Source of the DNA: Sympetrum striolatum
Taxonomy: Eukaryota > Arthropoda > Insecta > Odonata > Libellulidae
Direction of reading: 5' to 3'
Assembly (NCBI GenBank): GCA_947579665.1
Contig: OX388343.1
Span: forward strand, 94,196,738-94,260,737
Length of the DNA: 64,000 nucleotides
Shown here: positions 1-11,640 of the stretch, piece after piece
Layout: each line of letters begins with the position of its first letter
How positions within the stretch are numbered: position 1 is the first letter of the stretch
Notes under the pieces: generated by a model
What the model was told of the DNA's origin: nothing
The model's input: only the letters and a program-made list of their open reading frames with translations
Databases searched by the model: none
Program-made: the position numbers and the translations under genes

Positions 1-2734
1 TCTATTTTTTTCCTTAATTTTCCTCATTTTATCATAATATGACTGAATAAAGCAACAAAAACGAATAAATTATGCTAAATTTCAATTGTTTTTCTCTTTT
101 TCTCCTTCATTCTACTCATTCTATCGAGATATAGACGAAAAAGCAACAAAATCGAATAACTTTAGCAAAAATACAATTTTTTTCCTATTTTTATCCCTTA
201 ATTTTCCTCATTTTAAATGAGATATTATAGAAAATCGAATAATTTCAGGGAAATTTCTATTTTTTTTCCTTAATTTTCCTCATTTTATCGAGATATTATC
301 GAAAAAAAGCAACAAAAACGAATTATTTTAGAGAAATTACAATTTTTTTCCTCTTTTTTTCGTTAATTATTCTCATTTTATCGAGATATTATCGAAAAAA
401 AGCAACAAAAACGAATTATTTTAGAGAAATTACAATTTTTTCCTCTTTGTTTTCCTTAATTTTACTCATATTTTAGAGATTTTATCGAAATAAGCAACAA
501 AAACGAATAATGAGAGCAAAATATCAATTTTTTTCCTCTTTTATAGCAATTATTCTCCTCATTTTATTTAGATATGATAGAAAAACATTAACAAAAACGA
601 ATTATTTAAGAGAAATTACAATTTTTTCCTCTTTTTTACTTAATTTTTCTGATTTTATGGAAAAAAGCAACAAATATTAATAATTTTAGTAAAATTCTGA
701 TTTTTTTCCTCTTTCATTGCCTTAATTTTCATCATTTTATTTCGATATGATCGAAAAAAGCAACAAAAACGAAATATTTTAGCGTAATTTCATTTTTTTT
801 CCTTTTTTCCCCTTTACTTTCCTCATTTTAACGAGGTATTATCGAAAAAGGAAACATAAACAGATAATTTTATCGAAATTTCAATCTTTTCCTCCTTTTT
901 TTCTTAATTTTCCTCATTTTATCGAAATATGACCGAAAAAATCAGGTAAAACGAATAATCTATGCTAAATATCAACTTTTTTCCTCATTATTTCCTTAAT
1001 TTTCCTCATTTTATCGAGATATGACCGAAAAAAGCAACAAAAACAAATAATTTTAGCGAAATTTCAATTTTTTTCCTCTTTTCCTTCCTAAATTTTCTTC
1101 ATTTTATCGAGTTATTATCGAAAAAAGCAACAACAACGAATAATTTTAGAAAAATTTCAATTTTTTTAATCTTTTTATCCTTAATTTTCTTCATTTTATC
1201 AAGATATAACCGAAATAAGCAATAAAAACGAATAATTGTAGCATAATATCAATTTTTTCCCTGTTTTTTCCTTAATTTTCCTCATTTTATCGAGATATGA
1301 CCGAAAAAAACAACTAAAACGAATAATTTTAGTGAAATTTCAATTTTCTTCCTCTTTTTTTTCCTTTACTTTCCTCATTTTATGGAGTTATTATGGAAAA
1401 AAGAAAAAAAATCGAATAACTTTAGCAAAAATTCAATTTTTTTCCAATTTTTATCACTTAATTATTCCTCATACTAAATGAGATATTATCGAAAATCGAA
1501 CAATTTTAGCGAAATTTCTATTTTTTTCATAAATTTTCCTCATTTTATCGAAATATTATCGAATAAAGGCAACAAAAACGATATATTTTAGAGAAATTAC
1601 AATAATTTCCTCTATTTTATCGTTAATTATCCTCATTTTATCGAGATATTATCGAAAGAAAGCAACAAAATCTTATAATTTTATCAAAATTTTATTATTT
1701 TACCACTTTTTTTTCCTTAATTTTTTTCATTTTATAGAGAAATCCTCGAAAAAACAACACGAATGAATTATTTTAGCAAAATTACAATTTTTTTCCTCTT
1801 TTTTTTTTATTTATCCTCATTTTATCGAGAATTTATCGTAAAAAGAAACAAAATCAAATAACTTTAGCAAAAATACAATTTTTTCCTTTTTTTCCTTAAT
1901 CTTCCTCATTTTATGGAGTCACAATGGAAATAAAAAACAAATAATTTTAGAGAAATTACAATTGTTTTGCTCTTTCATTCCTAAATTTTCTTTATTTTAT
2001 CGAGATATTTTCGAGAAAAACATCATAAACGAATAATTTAAGCGAAATTTCTAATTTTTCCACTTTTTTTCCTCATTTTATCAAGATATGACCGAAAAAA
2101 GCAACAAAAACGAATAATTTTAGCAAAATTTCAATTTTTTCCTTTTTCCCTTAATTTTCATCAAATTTTTCGGAGTCACAAAGGAAAAAAGAAACAAAAA
2201 CGAATTATTTTAGCGAACTTTACAATTGTTTTCCTCGTTCATTCCTAAATTTTCCTTATTTTATCGAGATATTATCGGAAAAAGAAACAAAATCGAATAC
2301 CTTTTGCAAAAATAAAATTTTTTTCCTATTTTTATCCCTAAATTTTCCTCATTTTAAATGAGATATTATCGAAAATCGAATAATTTTAACAAAATTTTTT
2401 TTTTCCTTAATTTTCCTCATTTTATCGAAATATTATCGAAAAAAAGCAACAAAAACGAATTATTTTAGAGAAATTACAATTTTTTTTCTCTATTTTTCGT
2501 TAATAATCCTTATTTTATCGAGATTTTATCATAAAAAGCAACAAAATAAAAAAATATTAGTCAAATTTAAATTTTTTACCTCTTTTTTTCCTTAAATTTT
2601 CACATTTTATAGAGTTATGATCAAAAAAAGCTTAAAAAAAAGATTAATTTATGCTAAATTTCAATTTTTCTCCTCGTTTTTCCTTCATTATCCTCATTTT
2701 ATCGAGATATTGCCGAAAAAAGAAAAAATACGAA
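1..2734 (+). repeat. Higher-order block A, copy 1
   Basis: About 30 satellite monomers form the first copy of a recurring block. A marker monomer with TCTACTCATTCTATC starts at 111. The whole block is repeated at about 6911-9646 with an offset of 6910-6912 bp and very few differences, for example the shared rare variant AATGAGAGCAAA near 508 and near 7421. Its left edge lies outside the window. No gene or RNA is visible in it. Confidence 0.85.
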
Positions 2735-4626
2735 TAATTTTAGCGAAATTTTAATTTAATTTCCTCTTTTTTTTACTTAATTTTCCTCTTTTTTTCGAGA
2801 ATTTATCGAAATAAACAACCAAAACGAATAATTTTAGCAAAACTTCAATTCTTTCCCTCTTTCTTTCCTAAATTATCCTCATTTTATCAAAATATGACCG
2901 AAAAAAGAAACAAAAACGAATAAATTATGCTAAATTTCAATTTTTTCCCTTTTTTTCCTTAATTTTCCTCATTTTATCGAGATATTATCGAGAAAAGAAA
3001 CAAAACAGATAATTTTAGCGAAATTTCAATTTTTTTCCTCATTTATTGCCTTAATTTACCTCATTTTATTTAGATAAGATCGAAAAAAGCAACAAAAACA
3101 AATAATTTTAGCGAAATTTTATATTTTATCTTTAATTTTCCTTGTTTTACCTAATAATGATCGAAAAAAGCAACAAAAACCATTAACTTAAGCGAAATTT
3201 CAATTTTTTACCCTTTTTTTCCTTAATTTAACTCATTTTATCAAGATATGACCGAATAAAGCAACAAAAACGAAGGATTTTAGCGTAATTTCATTTGTTT
3301 CCTTTTTTCCCCTTATTTTAATCATATTATCGAGATATTATCGAAAAGAGAAACAAAACAGATAATTTTAGCGAAATTTCAATTTTTTTCCTCCTTTTTT
3401 CCTTAATTTTCCACATTTAACCGAAATATGACCAAAAATGCAACAAAAACGAATAATTCATGCTAAATTTTATCTTTTTTCATCTTTTTACTTAATTTTC
3501 CTCATTTTATCGAGCTATGATTGAAAAAATCAACAAAAAAGATTAATTTTAGCGAAATTTCAATTTTTTTCCTCTTTTTTTCCTTAATTTTTCTCATTTT
3601 ATAGAGCTATGATTGAAAAAATCAACAAAAAAGATTAATTTTAGCGAAATTTTAATTTGTTTCCTCTTTTTTCCTTAATTTTCTTCATTTTATCGAGATT
3701 TTATCGAAATAAGCAACAAAAACGAATACTTTTAGCGAAATTTCAATTTTTTCCCTTTTTTCCTTAATTTTCCTCATTTTATCAATATATGACCGAAAAA
3801 AGCAACTAAAACGAATAATTTTTGCGAAATTTCAATTTTTTTCCTCTTTTTTTCTTTAATTTTCCTCAATTTATCGAGATATTATGGAATAAAGACACAA
3901 AAAAGGAATAATTTTAGCGAAATTTCAATTTTTTTCCTCTTTTATAGACTTTATTCTCCTCATTTTATTTAGATATGATCGAAAAAAGCAACAAAAACGA
4001 ATTATATAAGAGAAATTACAATTTTTTTCCTCTTCTTTTCCCTTAATTTTTCTAATTTTACAGAGATATGATCGTAAAAAGCAACAAAAACGAGTAATTT
4101 TATCGAAATTACAATTTTTTTTTCTCTTTCTTTCCTTAATTTCCCTTATTTTATCGAGATTTTATCGTAAAAAGCAACAAAATCGAATAACTTAACCAAA
4201 AATACAATTTTTTTCCTATTTTTATCGCTTAATTTTCCTCATTTTAAATGAGATATTATCGAATTCGAATAATTTTAGCGAAATTTCTATTTTTATCCTT
4301 AATTTTCCTCATTTTATCGAGATATTATCGAAAAAAAGCATTAAAAACGAATTATTTTAGAAAAATTACAATTTTTTTTCTCTTTTTTTCGTTAATAATC
4401 CTCCTTTTATCGAGATTTTATCATAAAAAGCAACAAAATCAAAAAATATTAGTCAAATTTATATTTTTTACCTTTTTTTTTCTTTAAATTTTCACATTTT
4501 ATAGAGTTATGATCGAAAAAAGCAATAAAAAAAGATTAATTTATGCTAAATTTCAATTTTTCTCCTCGTTTTTCCTTCATTATCCTCATTTTATCAAAAT
4601 ATTGCCGAAAAAAGAAAAAAAACGAA
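2735..4626 (+). repeat. Higher-order block B, first tandem copy (1892 bp)
   Basis: About 21 monomers are followed directly by a second, almost identical copy. The period of 1892 bp is fixed by matching points such as the ATGAGATATTATCGAATTCG variant at 4248 and 6140. The left edge is placed where the flanking variants (ATCGAG and AAAAATAC near 2700-2732) stop matching the second copy. Compared with the fuller block B at 9647-11640, this copy lacks one 94-bp monomer, the one holding ATGTCTATTTCTTTCC at 10742. The edges are uncertain by some tens of bases. Confidence 0.85.
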
Positions 4627-6518
4627 TAATTTTAGCGAAATTTTAATTTAATTTCCTCTTTTTTTTACTTAATTTTCCTCTTTTTTTCGAGAATTTATCG
4701 AAATAAACAACCAAAACGAATAATTTTAGCAAAACTTCAATTCTTTCCCTCTTTCTTTCCTAAATTATCCTCATTTTATCAAAATATGACCGAAAAAAGA
4801 AACAAAAACGAATAAATTATGCTAAATTTCAATTTTTTCCCTTTTTTTCCTTAATTTTCCTCATTTTATCGAGATATTATCGAGAAAAGAAACAAAACAG
4901 ATAATTTTAGCGAAATTTCAATTTTTTTCCTCATTTATTGCCTTAATTTACCTCATTTTATTTAGATAAGATCGAAAAAAGCAACAAAAACAAATAATTT
5001 TAGCGAAATTTTATATTTTATCTTTAATTTTCCTTGTTTTACCTAATAATGATCGAAAAAAGCAACAAAAACCATTAACTTAAGCGAAATTTCAATTTTT
5101 TACCCTTTTTTTCCTTAATTTAACTCATTTTATCAAGATATGACCGAATAAAGCAACAAAAACGAAGGATTTTAGCGTAATTTCATTTGTTTCCTTTTTT
5201 CCCCTTATTTTAATCATATTATCGAGATATTATCGAAAAGAGAAACAAAACAGATAATTTTAGCGAAATTTCAATTTTTTTCCTCCTTTTTTCCTTAATT
5301 TTCCACATTTAACCGAAATATGACCAAAAATGCAACAAAAACGAATAATTCATGCTAAATTTTATCTTTTTTCATCTTTTTACTTAATTTTCCTCATTTT
5401 ATCGAGCTATGATTGAAAAAATCAACAAAAAAGATTAATTTTAGCGAAATTTCAATTTTTTTCCTCTTTTTTTCCTTAATTTTTCTCATTTTATAGAGCT
5501 ATGATTGAAAAAATCAACAAAAAAGATTAATTTTAGCGAAATTTTAATTTGTTTCCTCTTTTTTCCTTAATTTTCTTCATTTTATCGAGATTTTATCGAA
5601 ATAAGCAACAAAAACGAATACTTTTAGCGAAATTTCAATTTTTTCCCTTTTTTCCTTAATTTTCCTCATTTTATCAATATATGACCGAAAAAAGCAACTA
5701 AAACGAATAATTTTTGCGAAATTTCAATTTTTTTCCTCTTTTTTTCTTTAATTTTCCTCAATTTATCGAGATATTATGGAATAAAGACACAAAAAAGGAA
5801 TAATTTTAGCGAAATTTCAATTTTTTTCCTCTTTTATAGACTTTATTCTCCTCATTTTATTTAGATATGATCGAAAAAAGCAACAAAAACGAATTATATA
5901 AGAGAAATTACAATTTTTTTCCTCTTCTTTTCCCTTAATTTTTCTAATTTTACAGAGATATGATCGTAAAAAGCAACAAAAACGAGTAATTTTATCGAAA
6001 TTACAATTTTTTTTTCTCTTTCTTTCCTTAATTTCCCTTATTTTATCGAGATTTTATCGTAAAAAGCAACAAAATCGAATAACTTAACCAAAAATACAAT
6101 TTTTTTCCTATTTTTATCGCTTAATTTTCCTCATTTTAAATGAGATATTATCGAATTCGAATAATTTTAGCGAAATTTCTATTTTTATCCTTAATTTTCC
6201 TCATTTTATCGAGATATTATCGAAAAAAAGCATTAAAAACGAATTATTTTAGAGAAATTACAATTTTTTTTCTCTTTTTTTCGTTAATAATCCTCCTTTT
6301 ATCGAGATTTTATCATAAAAAGCAACAAAATCAAAAAATATTAGTCAAATTTATATTTTTTACCTTTTTTTTTCTTTAAATTTTCACATTTTATAGAGTT
6401 ATGATCGAAAAAAGCAATAAAAAAAGATTAATTTATGCTAAATTTCAATTTTTCTCCTCGTTTTTCCTTCATTATCCTCATTTTATCAAAATATTGCCGA
6501 AAAAAGAAAAAAAACGAA
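4627..6518 (+). repeat. Higher-order block B, second tandem copy (1892 bp)
   Basis: This is a near-identical copy of the preceding 1892 bp. One clear substitution is A at 4362 versus G at 6254. It shares the loss of the 94-bp monomer with the first copy, so the loss came before the tandem duplication. Identity ends near 6541, where the TTTAATTTAATTTCC variant is replaced by TTTAATTTTATTTCC. The closeness of the copies points to a recent duplication. Confidence 0.85.
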
Positions 6519-6529
6519 TAATTTTAGCG

Positions 6530-6893
6530 AAATTTTAATTTTATTTCCTCTTTTTTTTACTTAATTTTCCTCTTTTTTTCGAGAATTTATCGAAATAAAC
6601 AACCAAAACGAATAACTTTAGCACGATATCAATTTTTCCCATTTTTTTCTTTATTTTCCTCATTTTATCGTGATATTACCGAGAAAAGAAACAGAACACA
6701 TAATTTTAGCGAAATTTTAATTTTATTTCCTCTTTTTTTTACTTAATTTTCCTCTTTTTTTCGAGAATTTATCGAAATAAACAACCAAAACGAATAATTT
6801 TAGCACAATATCAATTTTTTCCCTTTTTTCCTTTCTTTTCCTCATTTTATCGTGATATTACCGAGAAAAGAAACAGAACACATAATTTTAGCA
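6530..6893 (+). repeat. Doubled two-monomer unit (2 x ~182 bp), block C
   Basis: A pair of monomers is present twice in tandem. One monomer carries CGAGAATTTATCGAAATAAAC and the other CGTGATATTACCGAG with GAAACAGAACACA. The TTATTTCC landmark lies at 6541 and again at 6723, a 182-bp step. The same doubled dimer recurs at about 11.64-12.00, 15.58-15.94, 23.29-23.65, 40.21-40.57, 43.60-43.96 and 45.15-45.50 kb. It is therefore a stable sub-block of the higher-order unit, set between block B and block A. Confidence 0.8.
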
Positions 6894-6910
6894 AAATTTC
6901 AATTTTTTCC

Positions 6911-9646
6911 CTCTTTTTTTTCCTAAATTTTCCTCATTTTATCAAAATATGACCGAAAAAAGCAACAAAAACGAATAAATTATGCTAAATTTCAATTGTT
7001 TTCCTCTTTTTCTCCTTCATTCTACTCATTCTATCAAGATATAGACGAAAAAAGCAACAAAATCGATTAACTTTAGCAAAAATAGAATTTTTTTCCTATT
7101 TTTATCCCTTAATTTTCCTCATTTTAAATGAGATATTATCGAAAATCGAATAATTTTAGGGAAATTTCTATTTTTTTTCCTTAATTTTCTTCATTTTATC
7201 GAGATATTATCGAAAAAAAGCAACAAAAAAGAATTATTTCAGAGAAATTACAATTTCGTTCCTCTTTTTTTCGTTAATTATTCTCATTTTATCGAGATAT
7301 TATCGAAAAAAAGCAACAAGAACGAAATATTTTAGAGAAATTACAATTTTTTTCCTCTTTGTTTTCCTTAATTTTACTCATTTTTTAGAGATTTTATCGA
7401 AATAAGCAACAAAAACGAATAATGAGAGCAAAATATCAATTTTTTTCCTCTTTTATAGCAATTATTCTCCTCATTTTATTTAGATATGATAGAAAAACAT
7501 TAACAAAAACGAATTATTTAAGAGAAATTACAATTTTTTCCTCTTTTTTACTTAATTTTTCTGATTTTATGGAAAAAAGCAACAAATATTAATAATTTTA
7601 GTAAAATTCTGATTTTTTTCCTCTTTCATTGCCTTAATTTTCATCATTTTATTTCGATATGATCGAAAAAAGCAACAAAAACGAAATATTTTAGCGTAAT
7701 TTCATTTTTTTTCCTTTTTTCCCCTTTACTTTCCTCATTTTAACGAGGTATTATCGAAAAAGGAAACATAAACAGATAATTTTATCGAAATTTCAATCTT
7801 TTCCTCCTTTTTTTCTTAATTTTCCTCATTTTATCGAAATATGACCGAAAAAATCAGGTAAAACGAATAATCTATGCTAAATATCAACTTTTTTCCTCAT
7901 TATTTCCTTAATTTTCCTCATTTTATCGAGATATGACCGAAAAAAGCAACAAAAACAAATAATTTTAGCGAAATTTCAATTTTTTTCCTCTTTTCCTTCC
8001 TAAATTTTCTTCATTTTATCGAGTTATTATCGAAAAAAGCAACAACAACGAATAATTTTAGAAAAATTTCAATTTTTTTAATCTTTTTATCCTTAATTTT
8101 CTTCATTTTATCAAGATATAACCGAAATAAGCAATAAAAACGAATAATTGTAGCATAATATCAATTTTTTCCCTGTTTTTTCCTTAATTTTCCTCATTTT
8201 ATCGAGATATGACCGAAAAAAACAACTAAAACGAATAATTTTAGTGAAATTTCAATTTTCTTCCTCTTTTTTTTCCTTTACTTTCCTCATTTTATGGAGT
8301 TATTATGGAAAAAAGAAAAAAAATCGAATAACTTTAGCAAAAATTCAATTTTTTTCCAATTTTTATCACTTAATTATTCCTCATACTAAATGAGATATTA
8401 TCGAAAATCGAACAATTTTAGCGAAATTTCTATTTTTTTCATAAATTTTCCTCATTTTATCGAAATATTATCGAATAAAGGCAACAAAAACGATATATTT
8501 TAGAGAAATTACAATAATTTCCTCTATTTTATCGTTAATTATCCTCATTTTATCGAGATATTATCGAAAGAAAGCAACAAAATCTTATAATTTTATCAAA
8601 ATTTTATTATTTTACCACTTTTTTTTCCTTAATTTTTTTCATTTTATAGAGAAATCCTCGAAAAAACAACACGAATGAATTATTTTAGCAAAATTACAAT
8701 TTTTTTCCTCTTTTTTTTTTATTTATCCTCATTTTATCGAGAATTTATCGTAAAAAGAAACAAAATCAAATAACTTTAGCAAAAATACAATTTTTTCCTT
8801 TTTTTCCTTAATCTTCCTCATTTTATGGAGTCACAATGGAAATAAAAAACAAATAATTTTAGAGAAATTACAATTGTTTTGCTCTTTCATTCCTAAATTT
8901 TCTTTATTTTATCGAGATATTTTCGAGAAAAACATCATAAACGAATAATTTAAGCGAAATTTCTAATTTTTCCACTTTTTTTCCTCATTTTATCAAGATA
9001 TGACCGAAAAAAGCAACAAAAACGAATAATTTTAGCAAAATTTCAATTTTTTCCTTTTTCCCTTAATTTTCATCAAATTTTTCGGAGTCACAAAGGAAAA
9101 AAGAAACAAAAACGAATTATTTTAGCGAACTTTACAATTGTTTTTCTCGTTCATTCCTAAATTTTCCTTATTTTATCGAGATATTATCGGAAAAAGAAAC
9201 AAAATCGAATACCTTTTGCAAAAATAAAATTTTTTTCCTATTTTTATCCCTAAATTTTCCTCATTTTAAATGAGATATTATCGAAAATCGAATAATTTTA
9301 ACAAAATTTTTTTTTTTCCTTAATTTTCCTCATTTTATCGAAATATTATCGAAAAAAAGAAACAAAAACGAATTATTTTAGAGAAATTACAATTTTTTTT
9401 CTCTATTTTTCGTTAATAATCCTTATTTTATCGAGATTTTATCATAAAAAGCAACAAAATAAAAAAATATTAGTCAAATTTAAATTTTTTACCTCTTTTT
9501 TTCCTTAAATTTTCACATTTTATAGAGTTATGATCAAAAAAAGCTTAAAAAAAAGATTAATTTATGCTAAATTTCAATTTTTCTCCTCGTTTTTCCTTCA
9601 TTATCCTCATTTTATCGAGATATTGCCGAAAAAAGAAAAAATACGA
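6911..9646 (+). repeat. Higher-order block A, copy 2
   Basis: This stretch repeats 1-2734 at an offset of 6910-6912 bp with only scattered changes. The marker monomer TCTACTCATTCTATC is at 7021. It continues without a break into a block B copy, so the shared stretch extends from about 51-4640 versus 6961-11640 when the 94-bp monomer difference is allowed for. No gene is seen. Confidence 0.85.
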
Positions 9647-11640
9647 ATAATTTTAGCGAAATTTTAATTTAATTTCCTCTTTTTTTTACTTAATTTTCCT
9701 CTTTTTTTCGAGAATTTATCGAAATAAACAACCAAAACGAATAATTTTAGCAAAACTTCAATTCTTTCCCTCTTTCTTTCCTAAATTATCCTCATTTTAT
9801 CAAAATATGACCGAAAAAAGAAACAAAAACGAATAAATTATGCTAAATTTCAATTTTTTCCCTTTTTTTCCTTAATTTTCCTCATTTTATCGAGATATTA
9901 TCGAGAAAAGAAACAAAACAGATAATTTTAGCGAAATTTCAATTTTTTTCCTCATTTATTGCCTTAATTTACCTCATTTTATTTAGATAAGATCGAAAAA
10001 AGCAACAAAAACAAATAATTTTAGCGAAATTTTATATTTTATCTTTAATTTTCCTTGTTTTACCTAATAATGATCGAAAAAAGCAACAAAAACCATTAAC
10101 TTAAGCGAAATTTCAATTTTTTACCCTTTTTTTCCTTAATTTAACTCATTTTATCAAGATATGACCGAATAAAGCAACAAAAACGAAGGATTTTAGCGTA
10201 ATTTCATTTGTTTCCTTTTTTCCCCTTATTTTAATCATATTATCGAGATATTATCGAAAAGAGAAACAAAACAGATAATTTTAGCGAAATTTCAATTTTT
10301 TTCCTCCTTTTTTCCTTAATTTTCCACATTTAACCGAAATATGACCAAAAATGCAACAAAAACGAATAATTCATGCTAAATTTTATCTTTTTTCATCTTT
10401 TTACTTAATTTTCCTCATTTTATCGAGCTATGATTGAAAAAATCAACAAAAAAGATTAATTTTAGCGAAATTTCAATTTTTTTCCTCTTTTTTTCCTTAA
10501 TTTTTCTCATTTTATAGAGCTATGATTGAAAAAATCAACAAAAAAGATTAATTTTAGCGAAATTTTAATTTGTTTCCTCTTTTTTCCTTAATTTTCTTCA
10601 TTTTATCGAGATTTTATCGAAATAAGCAACAAAAACGAATACTTTTAGCGAAATTTCAATTTTTTCCCTTTTTTCCTTAATTTTACTCATTTTATCAATA
10701 TATGACCGAAAAAAGCAACTAAAACGAATAATTTATGCTTAATGTCTATTTCTTTCCTCTTTCTTCCCTTCATTTTCCTCATTTTATCAATATATTACCG
10801 AAAAAAGAAAAAAAAAACGAATAATTTTTGCGAAATTTCAATTTTTTTCCTCTTTTTTTCTTTAATTTTCCTCAATTTATCGAGATATTATGGAATAAAG
10901 ACACAAAAAAGGAATAATTTTAGCGAAATTTCAATTTTTTTCCTCTTTTATAGACTTTATTCTCCTCATTTTATTTAGATATGATCGAAAAAAGCAACAA
11001 AAACGAATTATATAAGAGAAATTACAATTTTTTTCCTCTTCTTTTCCCTTAATTTTTCTAATTTTACAGAGATATGATCGTAAAAAGCAACAAAAACGAG
11101 TAATTTTATCGAAATTACAATTTTTTTTTCTCTTTCTTTCCTTAATTTCCCTTATTTTATCGAGATTTTATCGTAAAAAGCAACAAAATCGAATAACTTA
11201 ACCAAAAATACAATTTTTTTCCTATTTTTATCGCTTAATTTTCCTCATTTTAAATGAGATATTATCGAATTCGAATAATTTTAGCGAAATTTCTATTTTT
11301 ATCCTTAATTTTCCTCATTTTATCGAGATATTATCGAAAAAAAGCATTAAAAACGAATTATTTTAGAAAAATTACAATTTTTTTTCTCTTTTTTTCGTTA
11401 ATAATCCTCCTTTTATCGAGATTTTATCATAAAAAGCAACAAAATCAAAAAATATTAGTCAAATTTATATTTTTTACCTTTTTTTTTCTTTAAATTTTCA
11501 CATTTTATAGAGTTATGATCGAAAAAAGCAATAAAAAAAGATTAATTTATGCTAAATTTCAATTTTTCTCCTCGTTTTTCCTTCATTATCCTCATTTTAT
11601 CAAAATATTGCCGAAAAAAGAAAAAAAACGAATAATTTTA
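9647..11640 (+). repeat. Higher-order block B, full-length version (~1986 bp)
   Basis: This is the same block as 2735-4626 but with one extra monomer around 10735-10830, containing TTTATGCTTAATGTC and a run of A after TATTACCG. That monomer is also present at about 22.38, 35.48, 39.32 and 44.24 kb, so its presence is probably the older state. The step from the block A marker at 7021 to the next one at 12135 is 5114 bp, which gives the length of a complete A+B+C higher-order unit here. Confidence 0.8.

Noticed and set aside
4248..4487. Open frame of 79 codons (also 6140, 11254, 15189, 20912, 26217, 43214, 53151), as a possible repeated small membrane protein
   Set aside because: The peptide is a translation of the satellite. 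It repeats every ~30 residues because the monomer is ~90 bp, and it starts and stops at monomer variants. It recurs wherever the block recurs, and it has no separate promoter or conserved coding signal.
10742..10978. 78-codon frame (also 22385) beginning in the extra 94-bp monomer
   Set aside because: It is the same kind of periodic Phe/Leu/Ser/Lys-rich translation of satellite and disappears in the block copies lacking that monomer.
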